Below are positions 1-6,145 of a stretch of DNA of 7,267 bases, piece after piece. Origin of the DNA: Proteobacteria bacterium UBA1278 (lineage in GTDB: Bacteria > Pseudomonadota > Gammaproteobacteria > Comchoanobacterales > Comchoanobacteraceae); assembly GCA_002308435.1 (NCBI GenBank), contig DBUY01000064.1, positions 10,030-17,296 on the forward strand. The letters run 5' to 3'. Positions within the stretch are counted from its first letter, which is position 1. Each line of letters starts with the position of its first letter. A program made the translations under genes and the position numbers. The notes below the pieces were generated by a model. That model saw only the letters and a program-made list of their open reading frames with translations, was not told where the DNA came from and ran no database searches.

Positions 1-105
1 CCGTTACTCTTTGTGCACATCGACGTATGCGTTTTATGACCCTATTCAGTCTATGAGAGGCGTGCCGTTCTCGTGCGATTACACTCGCTCAAAACCCGCT
101 ATTTG
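1..105. other. Upstream flank, no assignable gene
   Basis: One forward frame stays open from base 2 to a TGA at 107-109 (about 35 codons). It could be the tail of an upstream gene, but the stretch is too short and its translation too uninformative to assign. No hairpin followed by a T-run, and no RNA gene, is recognisable here. Confidence 0.3.
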
Positions 106-133
106 TTGACTGATTGTGGATGTGGGGTATAAT
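106..133 (+). promoter_or_regulatory. Sigma70-like promoter of the tricorn protease gene
   Basis: TTGACT at 106-111 matches the -35 consensus in five of six bases. A perfect TATAAT lies at 128-133, and the spacer is 16 bp. Transcription would start near 140, giving a leader of about 30 nt before the ATG at 169. This is read directly from the sequence; activity is inferred. Confidence 0.7.
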
Positions 134-154
134 TGAGTCACGCCGATTGACTCA
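134..154. repeat. Inverted repeat TGAGTCA-N7-TGACTCA, possible operator
   Basis: TGAGTCA (134-140) and TGACTCA (148-154) are perfect reverse complements separated by 7 nt. Each arm is itself nearly palindromic. The element starts right after the -10 box and spans the expected transcription start, ending 2 nt before the TAAGGA ribosome binding site. It fits a repressor operator or a short 5'-leader hairpin that could affect translation. No regulator gene is visible in the window. Confidence 0.45.
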
Positions 155-156
155 CC

Positions 157-162
157 TAAGGA
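157..162 (+). promoter_or_regulatory. Ribosome binding site of the tricorn gene
   Basis: TAAGGA ends 6 nt before the ATG at 169, which supports that codon as the start. Confidence 0.75.
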
Positions 163-168
163 CTACAC

Positions 169-3100
169 ATGACTGAACCACGACATTATCTGCAATTTCC
201 GACCTGTCACAACCGCCAACTGGCTTTTGTATCGGAGGATGATTTGTGGTTGTGTGATCTTAATGGCATGCATACTCGTCGTGTAACCACCGACTTTGGC
301 ACTGTAAAAAACCCACAGTTCTCACCCGATGGTCAGAAAATTGCGTTTAGCTCCGACCGAGAAGGTAGTATTGAGGCCTACGTAGTCGCAGTGAACGGTG
401 GTAATCCCACAAAACTGACTTATACCGGCGCAGCGTGTCTAGTGGTTGCGTGGGCTGATAATGAGACTGTGATTATCGCCAGTGCGCATCAGAGTCCGTT
501 TAGACAAGGTATGTTGTATAAGGTGCCCGCGACCGCTGGCAGTCTTGAAGTTGTTGCCGTTGGACCTGCAAATGCAATCAGTTATTCACCTGATCAGTCT
601 GGCATGGTGATTCAGCGCCATGGCTACGGCTATCCCAGTTGGAAGCGTTATCAGGGTGGTACTGCAGCCGAGTTATGGTTAAGGCGGGACAGCAAGCAGC
701 CGTTTTCATTGTTCTGCAAAAAACAGATGAATATGATTCAGCCAGTTTGGTACCAAGACCGCATTTACTTCATCAGTGACTTTCAGGGTCATGGTAATGT
801 TTACTCTGCTGATCTGGATGGTGGCGCTTTGCGTCGACACACTCAGTGTGAAGGGTTCTATGTGCGCCAGTTCTGCATTGATCATGATATGATTATTTAT
901 TCACAGCAAGGTCAGTTATATCAAGTACCGATTGATCTGACGACATCTTCTCCTCTACCTGCGAAGCATCTGGCAATTGATACAGGTAGTATCTGTCATC
1001 ACAAAACACGACGCTATGATTTCTCCTCTAAAACTCTGGAAGATATTGCACCAAATCACAATGCCAGTTCGGTTGCCTTGTGTCATCGAGGGCGTTTATT
1101 TGCTATGCCAAGCTTTCAGGGACCTGCGCGGTTATTGGATCATAACCAACAGCAACGCTATCGTCATTGCTTGTGGCTGCAGAAAACGGGCCGCGTTTTT
1201 GCGATTTGTGACGATGGCAATATGGATTATCCGGCGCTATTCAACACTGAACAGCCGGACGAAGCTGCCAAACGCTGGCAATCCGTTAATCTTGGCAAGG
1301 TGCTGTGTTTAATGGCATCGCCGGTTGAAGATCGTGTTTTGATCGCAAATAACCGCCATGAGCTGCATGTGTTCGACCTCAAATCAGGCAAGCTGACCAA
1401 AGTGGCGCACAGTGCATTTGGCACAATCAGCCAATTTGACTGGTCAAGTGATGGGCAGTGGGTGGCGTATCGTACCCAAAATAGTCATGAGACTGCACAA
1501 ATCATGCTCTATCATGTCGCAAAAGGTGAGCAAACCTCGCTTACCAACGGGCTTTATCATGATTACAGCCCATGCTTTGATCCAGATGGCAAATACCTCT
1601 ACTTTTTATCACACCGATCGTTAACGCCAAAAGGTGACGGACTGTGTTTTCAGTATAATTTTTCTGATACGACACTGGCTTATGTCTGTTGCTTACAGTC
1701 TGATACCACCGACCCATTCTATCATCAAGCGAAAACTGAAGAGGATGAAAAGTCTGATGATAATGCAGACGATAAGAAAGCCGAGGACGACAAGAAATCG
1801 TCAAAAGACGATCAACCAAAGCCAGTCAGTATCGATATTGAGGACATCAGCTCGCGGGTTCTGCCTTTTCCGGTCGCGCCGAGTTCAACCACGAAGCTGT
1901 TAGCCCTTTCAGGTAAAGTGCTGTTTATCACGGCTAGCTGGGCTGATGATGCCGCTGATGGTGCCCATGACGACAGTGCTGGCTCTGTCTCAGTTTATGA
2001 CTTTAAAGAACTCAAGTTTGATCATCTCTTTGACGGGATTACCGGCGCGCAGTTGTCGCATGACCGGGGTTTTCTCTGCTATAGCAATCCCAGCAAACAA
2101 ATTCGAATCATTCCTGCAGGTGCAAAACCGGATGAAAAAGACACCTCTTTTCGAAAAGGTGGCTTGATTGATCATCAGCGCGCACGTGTAGCGATTACAC
2201 CAGCGACAGAATGGCCATTCATGCTCAAGGAAGCGTGGCGATTACAGCGAGACTTTTTCTGGGACAGAGACATGGCTAATGTGGATTGGGATGCGATTCT
2301 AGCGCGCTATCTCTCGGTGGCAGAGCGGGTCACGACCCGGGCTGAACTGACGGATCTGATTGGCGAATTACATGGCGAGCTGGGCTCCTCTCATGCTTAC
2401 ATCATGGGCGGCGATCTCCCGTCTAAGCGCCACTACCAACAAGGCCTACTTGGTGCCGAGACCACCTATGATCAGACTGAAAAAGCCTATCGTATTACTG
2501 CTATTTGTGATGCGCAGGATATTTCATCAACAGCGTTGATCAGCCCAGTCAGTGTACCAGGTGTTGCCCTAGCGGTGGGTGATTTTATCACCGCTGTGAA
2601 TGGTGTGTCCTTAACTGATCAGCTGACGCCTGAGTGTGCACTTGAGCAGCAGGCGGGTCAGTATGTGCAGCTGTCTGTACGTAGAGCAAATAGTAAGCTC
2701 AAGAAAAAATCTGCCAAGACCAAACACAGCTCAGAATCCGTTATAATTAAGGCCTGTGATAGTAACCATGATCGTGTCTATCGTGCCTGGGTTGAAAAGA
2801 ATCGCGCCTATGTACACGCCAAATCAAATGGGAAGCTGGGATATATTCATATCCCGGACATGTCTAAAGACGGCTATGCTGAATTCCTCAGGAGCTTTCT
2901 CCCATCGTTTGATTGTGATGGCCTAGTTGTTGATGTGCGTTTTAATGGAGGCGGACATGTTTCCTCATTGATCTTACAAAAACTGGCGCTGAAGCGTTTT
3001 GGCTTGGATAAAACGCGCTGGCATGAGGCTAATTTATGCTATCCTGCGAATGCGCCTAAGGGCTGTATGGTGGGGTTGTGTAATGAGTATGCGGGCAGTG

Positions 3101-3483
3101 ATGGCGATATGTTCTCTTATGCGTTCAAAAAAATGCAGCTTGGCACACTTGTCGGTAAACGAACATGGGGCGGTGTGATTGGCATCAATGTGCGTCATGC
3201 CCTACTGGATGGTGGCGTTACCACGCAACCTGAGTATGCGATTTGGCTTGAAGGGGTTGGTTATGGGGTTGAAAACCACGGCGTGGATCCAGATGAGATT
3301 GTTGAAATCACACCTGAACAGGCTGCTTCTGATCAGGATCCACAGCTGGATCGTGCGATTGTAATTGCAATGGAAGAACTCAAGACAGCGCGCTATGCTG
3401 ATCTTGACCAGCAGCTGGCTGATACCAAAATACCTAGTAGACAAGCGCCTAAGTTACCGGATACGGCTCTGATTGAGGCATAA
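169..3483 (+). CDS. Tricorn-type protease (propellers, PDZ, S41 serine peptidase)
   Basis: Large cytoplasmic serine peptidase. In archaea, tricorn cuts proteasome-derived oligopeptides further; the same role here is inferred. No signal peptide is visible. Residues from about 15 to 690 form beta-propellers with PD40-like repeats, such as the FSPDG stretch near residue 51. A highly acidic, lysine-rich insert (about 521-552) sits in the second propeller and is followed by an IDIED...RVLPFPV segment common in bacterial homologues. A PDZ domain spans about 757-855 (GDFITAVNG core) and ends in a basic stretch (about 843-855). Catalytic residues align with Thermoplasma tricorn: Ser741-His742 (its 745-746), Ser977-Asp978 (965-966) and Glu1035 (1023, in VENHGVDPD). 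The latter two share one constant offset of 12. The S41-like VDVRFNGGG lies at 921-929. The length of 1104 is close to the 1071 of the archaeal enzyme, so the gene looks complete and active. It is monocistronic, with its own promoter, and unrelated in function to the downstream operon. Confidence 0.93.
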   Translation: MTEPRHYLQFPTCHNRQLAFVSEDDLWLCDLNGMHTRRVTTDFGTVKNPQFSPDGQKIAFSSDREGSIEAYVVAVNGGNPTKLTYTGAACLVVAWADNETVIIASAHQSPFRQGMLYKVPATAGSLEVVAVGPANAISYSPDQSGMVIQRHGYGYPSWKRYQGGTAAELWLRRDSKQPFSLFCKKQMNMIQPVWYQDRIYFISDFQGHGNVYSADLDGGALRRHTQCEGFYVRQFCIDHDMIIYSQQGQLYQVPIDLTTSSPLPAKHLAIDTGSICHHKTRRYDFSSKTLEDIAPNHNASSVALCHRGRLFAMPSFQGPARLLDHNQQQRYRHCLWLQKTGRVFAICDDGNMDYPALFNTEQPDEAAKRWQSVNLGKVLCLMASPVEDRVLIANNRHELHVFDLKSGKLTKVAHSAFGTISQFDWSSDGQWVAYRTQNSHETAQIMLYHVAKGEQTSLTNGLYHDYSPCFDPDGKYLYFLSHRSLTPKGDGLCFQYNFSDTTLAYVCCLQSDTTDPFYHQAKTEEDEKSDDNADDKKAEDDKKSSKDDQPKPVSIDIEDISSRVLPFPVAPSSTTKLLALSGKVLFITASWADDAADGAHDDSAGSVSVYDFKELKFDHLFDGITGAQLSHDRGFLCYSNPSKQIRIIPAGAKPDEKDTSFRKGGLIDHQRARVAITPATEWPFMLKEAWRLQRDFFWDRDMANVDWDAILARYLSVAERVTTRAELTDLIGELHGELGSSHAYIMGGDLPSKRHYQQGLLGAETTYDQTEKAYRITAICDAQDISSTALISPVSVPGVALAVGDFITAVNGVSLTDQLTPECALEQQAGQYVQLSVRRANSKLKKKSAKTKHSSESVIIKACDSNHDRVYRAWVEKNRAYVHAKSNGKLGYIHIPDMSKDGYAEFLRSFLPSFDCDGLVVDVRFNGGGHVSSLILQKLALKRFGLDKTRWHEANLCYPANAPKGCMVGLCNEYAGSDGDMFSYAFKKMQLGTLVGKRTWGGVIGINVRHALLDGGVTTQPEYAIWLEGVGYGVENHGVDPDEIVEITPEQAASDQDPQLDRAIVIAMEELKTARYADLDQQLADTKIPSRQAPKLPDTALIEA

Positions 3484-3975
3484 GTCATTGCTTACTTGCT
3501 CGCCTGCGTGTGATACGGTGGAAGCGCGCATTATCAAGTAGTCATGCGCTATGGTTTATGACAATGGCTACTTGGTCGAGCGTGATGACCATCTCTGGTG
3601 TTTTTAATGCGGTTTGCTTTCCACGCTATACTTCAAAACCACCCCAGATTGATGATGGTACTACCCGTCATTTAGATGCAGAAGGCCATAGATCCCCCTG
3701 TTCGTTTGATCACTTGACCAGTTTTTCAGCCACCGATGCAACAAAAAGCTGTGTACGTTGTATTACACGCTTACGCACAACATACTCTATTCAAGGAAAT
3801 GGCAACTGGATAGGCCATGGAATTAGGCGATTATTTTTGTCAAGTGAAATCTGCACAAATTTTAACTGGGCTTATGATCACCTCAATACTTGTTTAACAC
3901 AATTTTTTTAATTAAAATATAATTATGTGCATTTCTTTATTGCAGTGTACTCGGATTTATCAATAATCGATCTCT
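3484..3975. other. Gap of about 490 bases with no convincing gene
   Basis: One frame is open from a GTG at 3510 to 3911 (133 codons). It has no ribosome binding site, no recognisable motif and an odd composition rich in Cys, Trp, Thr and Ser. A short stretch in another frame (3551-3607) looks more protein-like (YDNGYLVERDDHLWCF) but is only 18 codons long and bounded by stops. A decayed gene with frameshifts is possible but unsupported. An imperfect hairpin (AGCGCGCAT at 3522-3530 with ATGCGCT at 3544-3550) lacks a T-run, so it is not a clear terminator. The last 90 bases are very AT-rich and hold the promoter of the next operon. Confidence 0.5.
3894..3923 (+). promoter_or_regulatory. Sigma70-like promoter of the receptor-like operon
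   Basis: TTAACA at 3894-3899 matches the -35 consensus in five of six bases. It is followed after 18 bp by a perfect TATAAT at 3918-3923, inside an AT-rich tract. An overlapping alternative is TTGTTT (3890-3895) with TAAAAT (3913-3918) at 17 bp. The start point would be near 3930, about 45 nt before the first reading frame at 3976. The lack of other promoters in the tightly packed genes downstream suggests this drives the whole set. Confidence 0.6.
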
Positions 3976-4122
3976 ATGGATGTATTCAAACGTACTGCAC
4001 AACTGTCGGTAAAATTAGTTCTCGTTGTGTCTCTGATTATCTTGTTGCTTTTTATTATTAATATCGCAATCGACTGGACTCGCTTTATCCTCGCGTCCTG
4101 GTCGATGTCAACTCAGGGATGA
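3976..4122 (+). CDS. 48-residue single-span membrane peptide
   Basis: The frame ATG 3976 to TGA 4120-4122 encodes 48 residues. The start is MDVFKRTAQLSVK, followed by one strongly hydrophobic helix (about residues 14-32) and a short tail (DWTRFILASWSMSTQG). The positively charged N-terminus suggests the N-terminus stays inside. It is the first frame after the promoter, and its stop codon overlaps an ATG of the next gene (ATGA at 4119-4122), which suggests translational coupling. No strong ribosome binding site precedes it. It could be a genuine small membrane protein, a leader peptide, or the surviving N-terminus of a sensor (chemoreceptor, kinase or GGDEF proteins often begin in this way). 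No family is recognised. Confidence 0.45.
   Translation: MDVFKRTAQLSVKLVLVVSLIILLLFIINIAIDWTRFILASWSMSTQG
3988..4003 (+). repeat. Near-repeat shared with the start of the next gene (copy 1)
   Basis: Sixteen bases here match 4140-4155 in 15 positions. They encode KRTAQ, against KRIAQ in the second copy, and both copies lie at the same distance from their start codons. This may be a trace of duplication of a gene 5' end, or chance. Confidence 0.35.
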
Positions 4123-4127
4123 CACTA

Positions 4128-5084
4128 ATGGGTGCAGTGAAACGTATTGCACAACGACTTGTAAAAACAGGTCAAATTCTGTGCCTAATTAGCTTACTGC
4201 ATCATAACGTGTTTGCTAGCCATATCCTCTTGGCCATACCTACTGTAGCAGATGATCCTTTTTACCGGCTTGTTGAAAATGGTGCCACTGCTGCGGCTGA
4301 AGCGCATAATGTTGATCTTAAAATTATGCATTATGCCAACAAATCCCCTCTCGAGGAGAAACAATCCATCGATAAAATCCTTAGTAGTCAGCATGACGCT
4401 TTGATATTTGGCTTATTCTATAGAGATACCGACCTGAAACAAGCCCTGGCAAAAAACAAACGTTCTTACGATACCATTCAGGTCATTAACTCTGGTGCTG
4501 AACAGGCTAAAATTGCTAACTCTCAGATTCGTTATGTTGGGATGCATGATTATTCAGCTGGGCTGGCTATGGGCCATAAACTCATCGAGGTTGCACCGCA
4601 AAAGATTCTCATTGTAACGCATTTACCTGAAAAACATATTGCTGTTCAAGCAAGAATAGCTGGCATTCAGGCCAGTTGTGCCCACGTCCCTGTGAAAACT
4701 CTTGATATCTCAAACTCAAAAGATGTATTGTCCGATCTCAAAAAAGCGAAAAATCTGTATCGTGACTATGACACAGTGGTATTTATGGGGCCTCACATTG
4801 TCCGTGATTTTATGCGTGCTTACAATATCACCAGTCGTTCACCGCGCGTGCTTAAACTTGCTACCTTTGATTTATCAACCACAATCGCCGATTTCATGAC
4901 ATCTGGGCATATCCTTTTTACGATTGACCAACAGCCCTACGCACAAGGCTACTTTGCTGTTACCAACGCTGCAATGTGGATCAAGGGTAAACTTCACCCT
5001 ACGAGCGATATGCTAACAGGCCCACAACTGATTTATCCCTATCTTATACCTGACATTTATCATGAAATTGGACTCACGCGTTAA
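4128..5084 (+). CDS. Periplasmic type-I (RbsB-like) binding protein, copy 1
   Basis: Soluble periplasmic ligand-binding protein of 318 residues in the ribose/galactose-binding (Peripla_BP_4-type) fold. The start at 4128 is preferred over the in-frame ATG at 4119 because AGGG (4115-4118) lies 9 nt upstream of it. A signal peptide covers residues 1-30 (basic MGAVKRIAQR, hydrophobic ILCLISLL, cleavage after VFA), with no lipobox Cys. The first strand ILLAIP is followed by DDPFY (42-46), corresponding to the NNPFF ligand loop of RbsB. Arg176, Phe248-Asp249 and Gln268/Gln269 occupy places matching RbsB Arg141, Asp215 and Gln235. The RbsB Asp89-Arg90 pair appears replaced by Asn121-Ser122, so the ligand may not be ribose. 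The gene lies between the small membrane peptide and a paralogous binding protein. No ABC transporter genes are adjacent. Ligand unknown. Confidence 0.85.
   Translation: MGAVKRIAQRLVKTGQILCLISLLHHNVFASHILLAIPTVADDPFYRLVENGATAAAEAHNVDLKIMHYANKSPLEEKQSIDKILSSQHDALIFGLFYRDTDLKQALAKNKRSYDTIQVINSGAEQAKIANSQIRYVGMHDYSAGLAMGHKLIEVAPQKILIVTHLPEKHIAVQARIAGIQASCAHVPVKTLDISNSKDVLSDLKKAKNLYRDYDTVVFMGPHIVRDFMRAYNITSRSPRVLKLATFDLSTTIADFMTSGHILFTIDQQPYAQGYFAVTNAAMWIKGKLHPTSDMLTGPQLIYPYLIPDIYHEIGLTR
4140..4155 (+). repeat. Near-repeat shared with the 48-residue frame (copy 2)
   Basis: Matches 3988-4003 in 15 of 16 bases. The encoded pattern MxxxKRxAQxxVK is shared only if this gene starts at 4128, which gives slight extra support to that start. 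Confidence 0.35.
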
Positions 5085-5150
5085 TTGTTATGAACCGAAT
5101 TTGTCAAACACCTGCGTACCTGTTAATGATGACTCAGATAGAGCGATCCA

Positions 5151-5155
5151 TAAGG
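5151..5155 (+). promoter_or_regulatory. Ribosome binding site fixing the start of binding protein copy 2
   Basis: TAAGG ends 6 nt before the ATG at 5162. The longer in-frame start at 5090 has no such site and would put 24 non-leader residues before the signal peptide. Confidence 0.7.
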
Positions 5156-5161
5156 CGTATT

Positions 5162-6145
5162 ATGACTAGATCCTATTTTAAATTCGTCTTAATGACTGTG
5201 CTGGCTATCTCGCAATTGGCTCTGCACGTTGCCTTCGCTGATAGTTCCACAACTCGTCAAACTCACAACGAAAATAGCAACCAAGTACTCCTTGCGATAC
5301 CTGCTAAAATTGAAGATCCTTTTTGGAAGCTTGTTCAGAACGGCGCTCGCGATGCGGCAAAAATTCATGGTGTGGATCTGCAAACATTCAACTATAGCGC
5401 AATGAGTATGTCCGATGAGCTGCATGCTTTAGATCTGGTGATTTCTAAGCCAATAGAATCACTCATACTCGTCAAATACTATGAAAACAACAAATTCATT
5501 GAATCTTTAAGAAAACACTCGCATTACGCACATTTCTTACAAATCATCAACTCTGGCTCTTCCATATTTGCAAAAAGTGATGTGCTGGGTAATTTTACTG
5601 GTATGATTGATTATCATGCTGGTCTCGCTATGGGCAAGGCGCTACTGGAATTTTCGCCACGAAAGATTCTTTTTATCACGCATTTGCCACTCGATAATGC
5701 AACAACAAAATCCCGCTTAGTTGGGATTCAGGCCTCTATGTCTGTTAAAGCCGATATTCAACCCGTATTCATAGACAGCGAAGAAGAAGTCATTCTTCAA
5801 TTAAAAGCACTAGACGATAACGGTCAAGCGATTGACACTGTGGTTTTTCTCGGACCAGTCAGTTTTCAGCATTTCGTCAAAGCAACAAAGTCAATGCCTA
5901 ACTGGCAGCAGAAGATGTTGGCCACGTTTGATTTAACTAAGCAAATAGCCGACTACATGCTCGCAGGAAAAATCAAAGTTGCTATTGATCAGCAACCCTA
6001 TCTTCAAGGCTTTTATGCTGTCACTAATGCAGCTCTGTGGAATCAATACATGATTCACTCCATCGGACCTATCATGACAGGTCCGCAAACTATCACTCCA
6101 TCGATCATACCGAGTATATACAATGAAATTGGCAGAACTCGCTAG
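5162..6145 (+). CDS. Periplasmic type-I (RbsB-like) binding protein, copy 2
   Basis: Paralogue of the preceding gene, 327 residues from the ATG at 5162. The frame is open back to an ATG at 5090, but a good ribosome binding site and a clean signal peptide (MTRSYFKFVL... cleaved after AFA, residue 26) favour 5162. About 15 polar residues link the leader to the first strand VLLAIP. Landmarks shared with copy 1 are EDPFW (51-55, ligand loop), INSG (129-132), DYHAGLAMGK, ITHLP, SRLVGIQAS with Arg185, TFDL with Asp257, IDQQPY (275-280) with Gln277/Gln278, YAVTNAALW and a C-terminal IPSIYNEIGRTR. Of the RbsB-type contacts, Arg, Asp and Gln are kept, while the Asp-Arg pair is Asn-Ser. Phe54/Trp55 against Phe45/Tyr46 in copy 1 suggests a related but not identical ligand. 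The last 23 bases overlap the next gene in another frame, implying coupled translation. It could feed an ABC importer elsewhere, or act as a sensory partner of the downstream channel-like protein (inference). Confidence 0.85.
   Translation: MTRSYFKFVLMTVLAISQLALHVAFADSSTTRQTHNENSNQVLLAIPAKIEDPFWKLVQNGARDAAKIHGVDLQTFNYSAMSMSDELHALDLVISKPIESLILVKYYENNKFIESLRKHSHYAHFLQIINSGSSIFAKSDVLGNFTGMIDYHAGLAMGKALLEFSPRKILFITHLPLDNATTKSRLVGIQASMSVKADIQPVFIDSEEEVILQLKALDDNGQAIDTVVFLGPVSFQHFVKATKSMPNWQQKMLATFDLTKQIADYMLAGKIKVAIDQQPYLQGFYAVTNAALWNQYMIHSIGPIMTGPQTITPSIIPSIYNEIGRTR

Noticed and set aside
1227..1424. Minus-strand frames inside the tricorn gene and inside the receptor operon
   Set aside because: These short frames lie antisense to strongly supported genes. 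They have no ribosome binding sites or recognisable motifs and are expected by chance.
1729..1824. Acidic, lysine-rich low-complexity stretch as a fusion joint or frameshift in the tricorn gene
   Set aside because: The frame continues cleanly into a conserved propeller segment (IDIED...RVLPFPV). Similar charged inserts at this place are usual in bacterial tricorn homologues.
3522..3550. Hairpin after the tricorn gene as an intrinsic terminator
   Set aside because: The stem is imperfect (a bulged G), the loop is 13 nt and no T-run follows. It is also preceded by about 40 bases of unremarkable sequence.
3510..3911. 133-codon open frame starting with GTG in the gap after the tricorn gene
   Set aside because: It has no ribosome binding site, no recognisable domain and an atypical composition. 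It ends in the AT-rich promoter region, and another frame looks more protein-like in part of it, so it is most likely non-coding.
4119..4127. Upstream ATG at 4119 as the start of binding protein copy 1
   Set aside because: The AGGG at 4115-4118 abuts this ATG, which is too close for initiation, but lies 9 nt from the ATG at 4128.
5090..5161. N-terminal extension of binding protein copy 2 from the ATG at 5090
   Set aside because: It would place 24 polar residues ahead of a clear signal peptide. The ATG at 5162 has TAAGG at 6 nt, while 5090 has no comparable site.
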